A stretch of 64,000 nt of DNA from Nitrospiraceae bacterium (GTDB lineage: Bacteria > Nitrospirota > Nitrospiria > Nitrospirales > Nitrospiraceae), in contig CAKKRK010000028.1 of assembly GCA_919902665.1 (NCBI GenBank), positions 17,668-81,667 of the forward strand, given 5' to 3'. Positions 52,200 through 63,600 of this stretch are shown here, one piece after another. A program made the translations under genes and the position numbers. Every line of letters begins with the position of its first letter. The stretch's first letter is position 1. Below the pieces are notes generated by a model, which was given only the letters and a program-made list of their open reading frames with translations, was not told the origin of the DNA and ran no database searches.

Positions 52200-53357
52200 A
52201 TGATCAAACGAGTCATTCTTCTCGTTATCGATGGGTTGGGAATCGGGGCGTTACCCGATGCGGTCGACTATGGCGATGCTGATGCAAACACCCTCATGCA
52301 TCTGGCTGAGACGGTCGATGGCCTAAGTGTGCCCAATTTGGAGATGTTGGGTCTAGGGCAGATTGCTCCGATCAAGGGCGTACGGACCATGGTCCAGCCG
52401 AACGGATCTTTTGGCCGGCTGGGATTTTCCTCGCCGGGTAAAGATTCAGTTGTCGGATACTGGGAAATCAGTGGGGTGATTCAGAAAGAAGCCGCGAAGG
52501 TCTGCAGCTCTGGCGTCCCCACCAAGATCGTTGATGTCGTGGAACAGCTCTTAGGCAGAAAGTCGATCGGCCGAGGTCTCTCGCCCATGGGGGTGATGCT
52601 TCGCCGACATAGTATGGAGCATATGGCGACCGGAGCGCCTATTCTATGGACGGACGGATGGAATACGTGTTTTGTTGCCATGCATGAATCACTCATGACA
52701 CCGGTGGAATTCCAACAACGCTGTCGCGAGATTCGGAAAGCGGTGAAGGATGCGGGGATGCTCATTCGTGTCGTCGGGCAGCCGGTCATCGGTGGGCATG
52801 ATGTGCTTCGGCCTCAAGTCGGACGAAAGGACTATGTGAGCGAACCACCGGGTGTGACGATGTTGGATGTCTTGAATCGTTCCGGCCAGATCGCGATGGG
52901 AGTCGGAAAGATCTATGACCTCTTCAGCGGGCGCGGGTTTACCAAGGCCCTCCCGGTAGCCTCGGCGATGGTGGCGGTGGATGAAGTGATCGGCATGTTG
53001 AATAAGATGCCTCGCGGTCTCATCTGTGCCAGTCTGGATCTGCTGTCGGAAGATGCTGGACAGTCGGCCACCGCCCTGCACGAATGTGATCGCCGCCTTC
53101 CAGATTTGTTCGAGAAGTTGCGCCTCGGCGATATGGTGATCGTAACGGGTGATCATGGACGAGATTTCTCATTACCGGGACGGACCTCCACTCGAGAATA
53201 TGTGCCGGTCTTCGTGACCGGCCCCAAGTTGGCCCAAGGCGTCGATTTGGGAAGTCGATCAACCGCCGCCGATGTCGGGCAGACCATTGTGGAGGCACTT
53301 CAAGCCGAACGATTGCCGGTTGGTGAGAGTTTCTTGGATGCGCTCAGACTAGGGTAA
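52200..53357 (+). CDS. deoB: Phosphopentomutase
   Basis: VILLVIDGLGIGALPDAVDYGDADANTL; PGKDSVVGYWEISG; TGDHGRDFSLPGRTSTREYVPVFVTGP. Confidence 0.93.
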   Translation: MIKRVILLVIDGLGIGALPDAVDYGDADANTLMHLAETVDGLSVPNLEMLGLGQIAPIKGVRTMVQPNGSFGRLGFSSPGKDSVVGYWEISGVIQKEAAKVCSSGVPTKIVDVVEQLLGRKSIGRGLSPMGVMLRRHSMEHMATGAPILWTDGWNTCFVAMHESLMTPVEFQQRCREIRKAVKDAGMLIRVVGQPVIGGHDVLRPQVGRKDYVSEPPGVTMLDVLNRSGQIAMGVGKIYDLFSGRGFTKALPVASAMVAVDEVIGMLNKMPRGLICASLDLLSEDAGQSATALHECDRRLPDLFEKLRLGDMVIVTGDHGRDFSLPGRTSTREYVPVFVTGPKLAQGVDLGSRSTAADVGQTIVEALQAERLPVGESFLDALRLG

Positions 53358-53387
53358 TAGCAATGGGTGAGGAGCAGGGGGCGAGCG

Positions 53388-53849
53388 ATGTCGTATGAAC
53401 AGAAGTTAACACAGCTGGGTCTTGAATTGCCGGCTCCTCCAAAGCCCGTTGCTAACTATGTGCCGGTCGTCAGGACGGGTGACTTGTTGTTTCTCTCCGG
53501 TGTGTTACCCTCGCGCGATGGGCAGCTCATCATGACCGGCAAGCTTGGGCAGAATCTGTCTATCGATCAGGGGATGGAAGCCGCACGAGTGGCCGTGCTG
53601 AATGGATTAAGTATCATTCGACAGGAAGCCGGTTCTCTCGATCGCGTGAAGCGGATCGTCAAAATGGTCGGCCATATCGCATCTGCACCTGGGTTTACGG
53701 ATCAACCGCAAGTGCTTAACGGCGCATCAGACTTGCTCGTGTCGCTATTCGGAGACGCAGGCCGACATGCTCGTGTTGCCGTCGGTGCCGCTGAACTTCC
53801 CCGCCAGGCTCCCGTCGAAATCGAATTGATCGTGGAACTCGCCAAGTAG
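53388..53849 (+). CDS. RidA family protein
   Basis: LGLELPAPPKPVANYVPVVRTGDLLFLSGVLPSRDG; C-terminal ARVAVGAAELPRQAPVEIELIVEL. Confidence 0.92.
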   Translation: MSYEQKLTQLGLELPAPPKPVANYVPVVRTGDLLFLSGVLPSRDGQLIMTGKLGQNLSIDQGMEAARVAVLNGLSIIRQEAGSLDRVKRIVKMVGHIASAPGFTDQPQVLNGASDLLVSLFGDAGRHARVAVGAAELPRQAPVEIELIVELAK

Positions 53850-54107
53850 TCCTGCTGTCGGCTCCGCCCGCGCGTGATAGTCGGTTTTATGGGCACGCTC
53901 ATTTTCATCTATTCCCTCGTTGCACCAGTGCACATCTCGCTGCTCCCCCTTCTGGCAACGGATCACCTCAATCGAAGAAACCCTTTAGAAATAATGCCGT
54001 GAGTCCGATAAGAATATGACGGTCGGCAGATGCTTCTGCCCCATTCGTTCCGTCAAACGACACACAACCGCTTGAGGAGTGAACAGAATGTCAGGAGACC
54101 AAGATTC

Positions 54108-54443
54108 ATGAGGCGAGTGGTACCCTATGAGCTGTTGCCGGACATGGTTTTGGCAAAACCGGTGGTGAATGCCAATGGACTCCCCATTGTGGCGGCTGGA
54201 ACGATCTTGGATGCCGCTATGATCGAACGGCTTCGACAGATGGAGTTGACGTCGGTCTATGTGGAGGGCGATGCCCTAGATTCCGGTGGAAAGACCCTGG
54301 CGGAATTGGAAGCCGAACTTGAGCATCGGTTTCGGCAGGTCGTTCAAGATCCCATTCAGCAACTGATTCTCCGGACTCTCCGCACGCATGTGCGTGCCAC
54401 CCATGGCATGGCATCCGTGACCGAGGGGCCTCAGGCAACATGA
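54108..54443 (+). CDS. DUF3391/HD-GYP-N-terminal-like small protein
   Basis: MRRVVPYELLPDMVLAKPVVNANGLPIVAAGTILDAAMIERLRQMELTSVYVEG; resembles the module often preceding HD-GYP domains. Overlaps the next gene. Confidence 0.7.
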   Translation: MRRVVPYELLPDMVLAKPVVNANGLPIVAAGTILDAAMIERLRQMELTSVYVEGDALDSGGKTLAELEAELEHRFRQVVQDPIQQLILRTLRTHVRATHGMASVTEGPQAT

Positions 54444-55279
54444 CCACCTTCAATCCAACAGACCTGCGCAATAGGATTGAGAAGCTCGGGGACCTTCCCA
54501 CACTTCCTCATGTCGTGCAACGGCTTGCCGCCATGATCGGTCGTCCAACTGTCTCGACTGAGGAGATCGGCTCCATCATCGAAAAGGATCAGGTGCTCGC
54601 GGCCAAAGTTCTGAGACTCGCCAACTCACCGTTTTACGGGTTTCCCTCCCGCATCAGCTCGGTCACCCACGCCGTGATCGTGTTGGGGTTTAATGTGGTC
54701 AAGGGGCTGACGCTCTGTGCCTCGGCTCTTAGTATCATGAAAGAGGCCGGCATGGATCAGTTGTGGCGACATTCCCTGGGCGTGGCCATTACCGCCAATC
54801 TCCTGGCAACCAGGCTGGAGATCAAGAATCCTGAAGAACTTTTTGTCTCAGGCTTGCTTCATGACATTGGGAAAGTCGTGCTCTACGTTAAATGGCCTGA
54901 TGTGGGGGATAGTATCAAAGACGCTTTGAAAACCAGAGCCGACCGTTCACTCTTTGAAGTGGAGCAGGAGCTCACGGGCCTCTCTCATGCGGATATCGGG
55001 GGCTGCCTAGCGAATGCTTGGCATTTGCCGGTCTCGCTTCGCGAGCCGATCCTCTTCCACCATGATCCGACCCTCGCTAAGGAAGCCATGCTGCACACGG
55101 CTATCGTCCATGTGGCCGATATCCTGGTCAAAGGGCTGGCCTGTGGAAACCCGGGAGATGATCTGATTCCACCTCTGTCGAGGGCCGCCTGGGATATGGT
55201 CGGACTCGATGAGCCGCAGCTGGCGGAATGCATCGACAAGGCAGCAAACGAGTTCTCGACCATTGACGACTATCTATGA
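54440..55279 (+). CDS. HDOD domain protein
   Basis: LPTLPHVVQRLAAMIGRPTVSTEEIGSIIEKDQVLAAKVLRLANSPFYGFPSRISSVTHAVIVLGFNVVKGL; LLHDIGKVV. Confidence 0.93.
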   Translation: MTTFNPTDLRNRIEKLGDLPTLPHVVQRLAAMIGRPTVSTEEIGSIIEKDQVLAAKVLRLANSPFYGFPSRISSVTHAVIVLGFNVVKGLTLCASALSIMKEAGMDQLWRHSLGVAITANLLATRLEIKNPEELFVSGLLHDIGKVVLYVKWPDVGDSIKDALKTRADRSLFEVEQELTGLSHADIGGCLANAWHLPVSLREPILFHHDPTLAKEAMLHTAIVHVADILVKGLACGNPGDDLIPPLSRAAWDMVGLDEPQLAECIDKAANEFSTIDDYL

Positions 55280-56277
55280 ACCCCTCCACGGCAGGCCGGA
55301 GAATTCTGCTCCTCCACCACGAGCTCACTCCTGCCCTAACTATGACCGCCGCATTGGAGAAGGCCGGTTTCCAGGTCGTGGAAGGTAATCTACCCGATCT
55401 CGCGCTGCATGAACTTGTCCACGATCCACCTTGTCTCATTCTGGCTGCCGAAGGAACCGGGGGCCATTCCGTGGAAACACTCACACGAAATCTCAAGCTC
55501 GATGCGTTCCTGGGTCGCCTGCCTCTCATCGTCTTCGTCCGGGACTGCCGACTCAACGATATTGACTGGAGTGCATTGGGAGTGGACGATTTCATCACGA
55601 TCCCCTATCGTGTGGAAGACGTCGTGCATCGCATACGCCTCTGTCTCAGTCGTCTGACCCGTTCGCTCGATGCGAATCCTCTCACCCGCCTCCCGGGTAA
55701 TACCACCATCCTGTTTGAAACCACCTCCAGGATTCAGAGCAAACAGCCCTTTGCGCTCGCCTACGTCGATATCGACAATTTCAAGTCTTTCAACGATCGT
55801 TACGGCTATGGACGTGGAGACGAAGTGCTCATCGTGGCTTGTCGCATCCTCACGACGGTGGTGGGAGAACTGGCCGGCCCGGAAGGGTTTGTCGGCCATG
55901 TCGGGGGAGACGACTTTGTTTTCATGAGCCGGCCGCAGACCATCGATGCGATCTGCCAAACCGTCATCAAACGATTTGATCTCGTGATTCCTGATTTCTA
56001 CGACCGTGAAGACCGCCTCAAGGGCTACATCGATTCTGTAGATCGTCGGGGAAATAAAGAACAGTTTCCGATCATGAGTCTTTCAATTGCCGTCGTCACC
56101 AATGAGCAGTCCCACATTGCTCATCCCGGCGACGTGAGCAAAATTGCCTCAGAACTGAAGAAACGAGCCAAGGCCTTGAAAGGCAGCGTCTATGTCAAAG
56201 ACCAGCGAGGCCAGGCCGTCGATGCGTTCTCCACGACGACAGATTCCACTGCCCAGCATCCCGCCGCGCACACTTGA
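55276..56277 (+). CDS. Receiver-like plus GGDEF domain protein (putative diguanylate cyclase)
   Basis: DANPLTRLPGNTTI...FALAYVDIDNFKSFNDRYGYGRGDEVLIVACRIL...GHVGGDDFVFM. Confidence 0.88.
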   Translation: MNPSTAGRRILLLHHELTPALTMTAALEKAGFQVVEGNLPDLALHELVHDPPCLILAAEGTGGHSVETLTRNLKLDAFLGRLPLIVFVRDCRLNDIDWSALGVDDFITIPYRVEDVVHRIRLCLSRLTRSLDANPLTRLPGNTTILFETTSRIQSKQPFALAYVDIDNFKSFNDRYGYGRGDEVLIVACRILTTVVGELAGPEGFVGHVGGDDFVFMSRPQTIDAICQTVIKRFDLVIPDFYDREDRLKGYIDSVDRRGNKEQFPIMSLSIAVVTNEQSHIAHPGDVSKIASELKKRAKALKGSVYVKDQRGQAVDAFSTTTDSTAQHPAAHT

Positions 56278-56360
56278 CTCTTAAAAAAAACGCTTGTTAA
56301 AGTCGGTTATGCCTTTGATGTGGTCCCAAGCTTGTCTACCTCCTTCCCAATAGGCGATCC

Positions 56361-58079
56361 ATGAATAGAGTTGTCATCACGGTACTCTTTCTCTCGTGTG
56401 TCATCCCTGTTGGGGGAACGATCTCTCTCTCGCATGCCGGGAAGACGGGTATTGAGCTGTCCACTCGGTCTGTGACGCCTGGCGCGACATTGGTGCTAAG
56501 CGGAAAAGGATTTGGCACGTTCAAGTCGACCCAATTCAATAGGGTCACTGTGAATGGGGTATCGGCGTTGGTCCAGCGATGGGACCGGGAAGTGATCGAG
56601 GTCAAGGTTCCCTTCAAGGCGACCAGCGGGTTTGTCGAGGTGCTGATCGGAAAGAAGAAATTGCTCGCCGGATTTGTGAATCTCGAGATGCCACGGATCG
56701 AGACCATCACGCCGACGGAAGCGGAACGGGGGATGACTCTTCAGATCACCGGTCATCATTTTGGTCTCTCGGCTGGCGCGCGCGATCCGAATACCATGTT
56801 CGGTGTCAATGATGTGCTGGTTGGCGGGGTGGTGGTGCGTCCCAAGCGGTGGAGAGACGACAAGATCGAGCTTGAAATTCCGACGAACGCGGTGAGCGGG
56901 GATGTCGTGGTCCGACTGGCCTCTTCTGATCCGCTTCCGGACGGATCATGTTGTGCTCCGGTCGAGTATGCCGTGAGCAATGCCGTTCCGCTGACCCTGA
57001 TTCCGTCCATTCGAGTGGACCCGGTCAGTGGACCGGTTGGTACGAAAGTGGTCTTGTTCGGCCAGGGGTTTGGGAATACCAAAGAGCTGATGGATGATGC
57101 GATCCTGATCGGGGGACGGCCGGTGACCATCGATCAATGGAAAGACGACATCATTGTCTTCCATGTCCCGCTCGATGCAGAATCGGGTCCGCTTGTGCTG
57201 AAATATCAAGGACGAGAACGGGTGCTCGCACCGTTTACGGTTCACGTTCCTCGCGTCATTTCCATGAGTCCTGCCAGCGCGCCCATTGGGACCTTGTTGC
57301 GTATTAACGGTGAGCACTTTGGGTTTTACTCAGAGGGCGGGGCGACGCCCTACAACTTCATGGATTTCAATACTGGTGAGAATCGCGTCGAAATCGGCGG
57401 GGTGCCAGCGGTGATCTATCGCTGGAACGACGACCGGATCGATGTGTGGGTACCGTTCAGCGCGAAAAGCGGCAAGGTCATTATTCATCGGAGTGCCAAC
57501 ACGCCGAACATCGGCGGGCTCTGTTGTGCCGAGCGGGGTACCCTCGCCATCGAGGCCGGGGACTTCACGCTCGTGACGCCGGTTATTGAGTCGTATGCCC
57601 CTCAGGCTGCCGGGTTGGATGCCACGGTGACCATTAAAGGCCGGGGGTTCGGAACGTTTCTCAAAACCGCTGAACATGCTGATTTAGGATTGAATCAGAA
57701 AGCCTACAAGCGGCGAGCTGATGTCGAAATCAACGAACCAGGCGAAAGTCAAAATGTCATCTCCAACGTCTCGCGGACTGAAGTGTTGTTTAACGGCGCC
57801 GCCGCGCTGGTTCAATCATGGACCGATGAGGAGATCGTCGTGAAGGTCCCGCACCGCAACCTCTACGGAATCGGGAAGAGGGGTGAGTTTTTTGATAATC
57901 TGGCGACCGGCCCGTTGGTCGTGCGCCGGGGATCATGGGATCTGCTGCTTGATGGAACGTGTTGTTCACCGAAGAAGTGGATCACGCTTGAAGCCGGACC
58001 GTTTACCATCGAAGCAACAGGGCTTCCCGACACAGGCTACTGGAATAACAATAGACCTGATGCGAGTACCAATCAATAA
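56361..58079 (+). CDS. Secreted IPT/TIG repeat protein
   Basis: Signal peptide; repeated PG/SGxxGTxVxLxGxGFG...V.F.G..A.V..W.D..I.V.VP patterns. Confidence 0.88.
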   Translation: MNRVVITVLFLSCVIPVGGTISLSHAGKTGIELSTRSVTPGATLVLSGKGFGTFKSTQFNRVTVNGVSALVQRWDREVIEVKVPFKATSGFVEVLIGKKKLLAGFVNLEMPRIETITPTEAERGMTLQITGHHFGLSAGARDPNTMFGVNDVLVGGVVVRPKRWRDDKIELEIPTNAVSGDVVVRLASSDPLPDGSCCAPVEYAVSNAVPLTLIPSIRVDPVSGPVGTKVVLFGQGFGNTKELMDDAILIGGRPVTIDQWKDDIIVFHVPLDAESGPLVLKYQGRERVLAPFTVHVPRVISMSPASAPIGTLLRINGEHFGFYSEGGATPYNFMDFNTGENRVEIGGVPAVIYRWNDDRIDVWVPFSAKSGKVIIHRSANTPNIGGLCCAERGTLAIEAGDFTLVTPVIESYAPQAAGLDATVTIKGRGFGTFLKTAEHADLGLNQKAYKRRADVEINEPGESQNVISNVSRTEVLFNGAAALVQSWTDEEIVVKVPHRNLYGIGKRGEFFDNLATGPLVVRRGSWDLLLDGTCCSPKKWITLEAGPFTIEATGLPDTGYWNNNRPDASTNQ

Positions 58080-59077
58080 TGCTGATGTGGTTCCCTTTCC
58101 GTCGTGCTCATCCTTGGAACAGTGTCGCGCCACTTGTTCTCCTGCTCGGTATGCTTGTTCTGCTTCCTCAATCAGCCGGGAGCACAGACTCCAGCAATTT
58201 CGTCACCGGCCAGGCGAGTAACACAAAATCAACCTTGATGAGTATTCAGTTCCGTACACCCCAGAATGGGTGGGTGGTAGGAACTGGAGGCACCATCCTG
58301 AAAACCGCCGATGGCGGGAAGAAATGGAAGCGGGCGGTGAGTGGAACATCTGCCTTATTAACGTGTGTATTTTTTGCCGACTCCCTGACAGGATGGGTGA
58401 CGGGGGCTGGGGGATTTCTGAGCCACACGACGAATGGGGGAGAGTCCTGGCTTTCTCAACACCTGGATACTCAGCAGGCACTGTACGGAGTCTACTTCAC
58501 GTCTCCACGTATCGGATGGGTGGTCGGGGGAGGCGGCACGATCTTTCATACTGCGGATGGCGGCCAGCATTGGGCGGAACAGGCGAGCGGCACGACGGCA
58601 ACGCTCTATGCGGCGCACTTCCTCAATGACCAGCAAGGCACGGTTGTCGGAGCCTTGGGTACTGTCCGTTCGACGGACGATGGGGGCGTCACCTGGACTT
58701 CGCAAGAAACGCAGCACGCGGTGACCTTGTTCGATGTCTTTTTCACCGATTCCACGACCGGCTGGGCGGTCGGTAATGCGGGGGCTCTATTTCAGACGAC
58801 GGACCGTGGAGCCAAATGGGTTGATCTGACCTTACCCTGCGGAACGACCTGTACGCGCCTCACGGATTTGCTGAAGGTGCGTTTCACCAGCCCGCAAGAA
58901 GGCTGGATCGTCGGCGAGCGTGGGATGCTCTATCGGACGACCGATGCAGGTCTCACCTGGAGCGAGGGGAAATCGATCGCCTCGTCCTCGATCTTCGGCC
59001 TCAGTTTTCCAGACGCCATGCATGGGTGGGCGAGTGGCGAAAACGGGACTATCGTCCATCTGCAGCCGGGCCGGTAG
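58079..59077 (+). CDS. YCF48/BNR-repeat photosynthesis system II assembly factor-like protein
   Basis: Repeated GWVVG.GGTIL.T.DGG..W pattern; TAATG overlap with the preceding IPT gene. Confidence 0.9.
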   Translation: MLMWFPFRRAHPWNSVAPLVLLLGMLVLLPQSAGSTDSSNFVTGQASNTKSTLMSIQFRTPQNGWVVGTGGTILKTADGGKKWKRAVSGTSALLTCVFFADSLTGWVTGAGGFLSHTTNGGESWLSQHLDTQQALYGVYFTSPRIGWVVGGGGTIFHTADGGQHWAEQASGTTATLYAAHFLNDQQGTVVGALGTVRSTDDGGVTWTSQETQHAVTLFDVFFTDSTTGWAVGNAGALFQTTDRGAKWVDLTLPCGTTCTRLTDLLKVRFTSPQEGWIVGERGMLYRTTDAGLTWSEGKSIASSSIFGLSFPDAMHGWASGENGTIVHLQPGR

Positions 59078-59535
59078 TTTTCTCTCCACTCATGTCATTT
59101 CTTCTCCCATAACAAATCACTTGAGCGGTTCGTATTCTTTTGCAAGAGGGCCATGTCTTATTGAGGTGTGGCTCAATCCTCACCTTTCAAGTCGCCTCCG
59201 ATCTGACCATCCCTTTCATGACAGCCGATATCCGACAGCGCAAGGCAGCAGATGCGTTGCGCTGAATGTACTGTGGGTTGAATAAATCAAACACGGCAAC
59301 ATGTTCGTCAGTAAATAGGTCATCCTATCAACGGAATTGTGAACGTGTAGGGTCAAGCCAAGTGGCATGTGCGCCGTTTCAACAGAATCCCCACGGACCG
59401 TGTTTCTTGGTTTCTGAAAGAGTGCGACTGGCAGTTCAACAGAGGGTACCATGCAGCCTTGCTGTCTCAGCTCAGATCTTGGTATCGTGCCGCCTTCAAT
59501 ATCTCTTAGATTCGTCAGCCCCTTATGCCAAAGAG

Positions 59536-60660
59536 ATGTATGTGATGGCTATACCGAGACCCTCAAACAAAACCCTCATAAATCTTTCTCGTGGCTCTTT
59601 GGCGCTTTTAATAATTCTGTCAATGATGGCTTGCAAGAAGAACGCAGAGCCTGAAGAGGTGCGTCCTGTACGCAGTATGGTTGTCGAAGCACATATGTCC
59701 GGCGAACGTATCGCGTTGACGGGACAACTACATGCACGCGACGAAACCAAATTGGCCTTCCGGTTGTCCGGCAAGCTCATTGAAAGGTCGGTGACCGTAG
59801 GCGATACGGTCAAGGCCGGTCAGGTCGTCGCTCGGCTGGATGCCGTAACGGAAGGACATGCCCGGAATGCCGCACGAGCTGATTATACTGCGGCTCTGGC
59901 TGTGCTTGATCAATCAGCGGCGGCGGAAAGCCGCTTTGGCAACTTGCTCAAAGAGAGCGCTGTGTCGAAGGCAGAGTATGAAGAGGCGTTGCGGCACCTG
60001 AAGACCGCGCATGCTCAAGTCGACGTGACGCGCGCGAAATTAGATACTGCAGAGGTTCAGCTAGGGTATGCAGAGCTCAAGGCGGATGCCGATGGAGTGA
60101 TTACATCCAAAGGCGCGGAGCCCGGCGAGGTGATCCAAGCGGGGCAAATGATTTTTGCGTTGGCGCATCAGAAAGGCCGAGATGCTGTGTTCGACATGCC
60201 GGCGCAAATCATTCGTGCTGGGATTTCGGCTCATCAAGAGGTCGATGTGTGGCTGGCCGACAATCCCGACATCAAAACCATCGGTCATGTCCGCGAAATA
60301 GCCCCTCAGGCCGACCCCACGACGAGAACCTATCAAGTGAAGGTCAGCCTCGATACGCTTCCGTCTGGGATGTTTTTGGGGTCGACCGTGGTGGGGAAGT
60401 TGAGGCTCCAGGCGGGCGCCTTGATTGAAGTCCCATTCTCCGCACTGATGATGGCGGCCACACAACCAGCCGTTTGGGTCATCGATCCGCAGACTGCTGT
60501 GGTTCATAAACGCGAGATAGACGTCGCCCGGTACAATCAACATGCGGTCCTTGTCGCGTCTGGATTACTGTCTGGGGACAGAATTGTCACAGCAGGCGCA
60601 CAGTCGCTCCATGATGGGCAAAAGGTCAAGTTGTTGGAGGACGAGAGTGGCGGGCACTAA
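59536..60660 (+). CDS. RND efflux periplasmic adaptor lipoprotein
   Basis: LSMMACKKN lipobox; LTGQLHARDETKLAFRLSGKLIERSVTVGDTVKAGQVVARLD; coiled-coil; beta-barrel domain. Start 59536 or 59545. Confidence 0.9.
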   Translation: MYVMAIPRPSNKTLINLSRGSLALLIILSMMACKKNAEPEEVRPVRSMVVEAHMSGERIALTGQLHARDETKLAFRLSGKLIERSVTVGDTVKAGQVVARLDAVTEGHARNAARADYTAALAVLDQSAAAESRFGNLLKESAVSKAEYEEALRHLKTAHAQVDVTRAKLDTAEVQLGYAELKADADGVITSKGAEPGEVIQAGQMIFALAHQKGRDAVFDMPAQIIRAGISAHQEVDVWLADNPDIKTIGHVREIAPQADPTTRTYQVKVSLDTLPSGMFLGSTVVGKLRLQAGALIEVPFSALMMAATQPAVWVIDPQTAVVHKREIDVARYNQHAVLVASGLLSGDRIVTAGAQSLHDGQKVKLLEDESGGH

Positions 60661-63600
60661 TCTCTCCGAATGGGCCATCCGACACAAGTCACTGACGATC
60701 TATTTCATGGCGATGATATTGGTTGCCGGTACCTATGCGTACATGCATTTGGGGAATAATGAGGATCCGCCGTTCACGATTAGGGTCATGGTTGTGCAGA
60801 CGCTCTGGCCGGGAGCCACGCAAGATGAGACCATGCGGCAGGTGACGGACCGCATAGAAAAGAAGCTGCAGGAAACACCCCATCTTGATTACCTGAAAAG
60901 TTATACGACAGCTGGGAAATCGACGATCTTCGTGACGTTGCTGGATAGCTCCTCCAAACAGGAAGTCCCTGGCATTTGGTATCAGGTACGAAAGAAAGTC
61001 GGGGATATCGGGCAGACATTGCCGCAAGGAACGATCGGACCATTCTTCAATGATGAGTTCGGTGACACGTTCGGGGTCATTTACGCCTTCACCGCCGACG
61101 GATTTACACACCGCGAGTTACGCGATTATGTCGAGAAGGCGCGCTCGCGTTTATTGGAGGTCCCCGATGTGTCCAAAGTCGAAACCATCGGTACGCAGGA
61201 CGAAAGGATCTACATCGAGTTTTCCACGCAGCGCCTCGCCGAGCTGAAACTTGATCGCATGGCTCTGATGAAGGAACTCCAAGCACAAAACGCCGTCAAT
61301 CCATCAGGGGTCATCCAAACAAAAGACGAGCGAGTCCTGGTGCAGGTTTCCGGAAAGCTCCTGTCAGAACAGGATTTCCTGAACATCAATTTTGCCATCG
61401 GAAACAGGATGCTACGGTTGAGCGATATCGCGACTGTTTCCCGCGGGTACGTCGATCCTCCGCAACCCATGTTTCGCGCGAACGGAAGAAACGCGATCGG
61501 GCTGGCCATATCGATGCGATCATCCGGGGATATTCTCGCGCTCGACCAGAATATCAAGGAGGCGATGCGGCACATCACGGCGACCTTCCCCATTGGGATC
61601 GACACACATCTGGTCGCTGATCAGCCCAAGGTCGTTCATCATGCCGTACACGAGTTCATGAAGGCGTTATGGGAAGCGATCGCCATCGTTCTCGGGATTA
61701 GTTTTTTTAGTCTTGGCGTTCGGGCGGGCCTGGTTGTGATGTTGTCGATCCCTCTGGTTCTGGCGATCGCCTTTGTGATGATGGACGTACTCGGCATTGA
61801 TCTCCAGCGCATATCGCTTGGCGCGCTCATTATTGCGCTGGGTTTACTGGTTGATGATGCCATGATCACCATTGAAAGCATGCTCACCAAACTAGAGCAA
61901 GGCTGGGATACGTTGCGTTCGGCGACATTCGCGTACACGACCACGGCGTTCCCGATGTTAACCGGGACGCTTGTGACGATGATTGGTTTTGTGCCGGTCG
62001 GGTTCGCCCAAAGTGGAGCCGGAGAGTATACCTTTTCACTCTTTGTCGTCGTCGCAGTCGCTCTGATGGCTTCGTGGCTTGTTGCAGTGCTGTTCTCGCC
62101 TTTAATTGGAACGATGGTTCTGTCGACACAACTTGAAAATAAACATGCGGAACAAGCGGTTTCCTACCGTGTGTTCCATCGCATTCTTCTCTATAGCCTG
62201 CGCCATCCAAAGGGAACAATGGCAGTGACGGGTGGCCTATTGTGTCTTTCGCTGGCCTTGCTACCGTTGGTTCCTAACCAATTTTTCCCTTCCTCCGATC
62301 GTCCCGAATTGATCGTCGATTTGCGTCTAAGGCAGGATGCGTCGATTTACGCGGCCGACAAGGTTTCACAAAGACTTGACGGGATTCTTCGCGATCACAA
62401 GGATATCGACCATTGGAGCTCGTACGTCGGTCGGGGCGCCGTTCGGTTCTATTTGCCGCTCGACGTTCAACTAGACAACGAGTTTTTCACCGAAACAGTG
62501 GTCGTCACGAATGATCTTGACGCGCGCGAACGCGTACGGGCGTATCTCGAAAACGCGCTACAGCAACAATTCCCAGAAGTCATTGGGCGTATTTACCCAC
62601 TTGAATTGGGGCCTCCTGTCGGGTGGCCGATCCAGTATCGTGTCAGCGGAGAAGGAAATGCCAAGGTTCGTGACATCGCCGACAAAGTCGCGGGTATGTT
62701 GGCGGCTAATCCTGGTTTGAACAACATCAATTTCAACTGGATGGAACCGATCCAGAAATTCAAAATTCAAGTGCACCAGGATGAGGCGAGGCTCTTAGGC
62801 CTCACCTCATCGGATGTGGCACAGGCGATCAACATTGTGGTGTCCGGCGAAACCGCCACGCAAATTCGCGATGATATTTACCTGATCAATGTTGTGGCCA
62901 GGGCCCAAGAAACGGAACGGATGTCATTGGATCGAATGCGAGTGCTGGAAATTCCGCTACCCAACGGGAAAACAGTGCCGCTGTCAGAACTTGCCAGCGT
63001 CAATTACGAGCAGGATTTTCCCCTGATCTGGCGCAGAGGCAGATTGCCGACGCTTACGGTGCAAGCAGATGTTACACACGGCGTCATGCCGGCGACAGTC
63101 ATGGAACAGCTACATGCACCGCTCTCGTCCCTGCGACAGCAGCTTCCTCCGGGGTATGAAATAGCCGTGGGTGGGAGCGTTGAGGAGAGCACGAAATCGC
63201 AGGCATCGGTCGCTGCAGTTTTTCCGATTACAATTGTGCTGATGATCACAGTACTCATGATTCAAATGCAGAATATCAGCCGTCTTGTTCTTGTTCTCAG
63301 TGTCGCGCCGCTCGGCGTCATCGGTGTTGTCCTGGCACTGCTTGCCGTGCAGAAGCCCATGGGGTTTGTCGCGTTGCTGGGAGTCATTGCGCTTGTCGGC
63401 ATGATCGTGCGCAACTCGGTCATACTTGTGCACCAAATTCAAGTCGAGCAAGAAGCTGGTCGCTCTGATTGGTCGGCCGTTGTTGAAGCGACACTGTTGC
63501 GTGTTCGCCCAATCATGTTAACTGCGGTGGCCGCTATTCTGGGTATGATGCCCATTGCCTCGACTGTCTTCTGGGGCCCCATGGCTGCTGCGATTATGGG

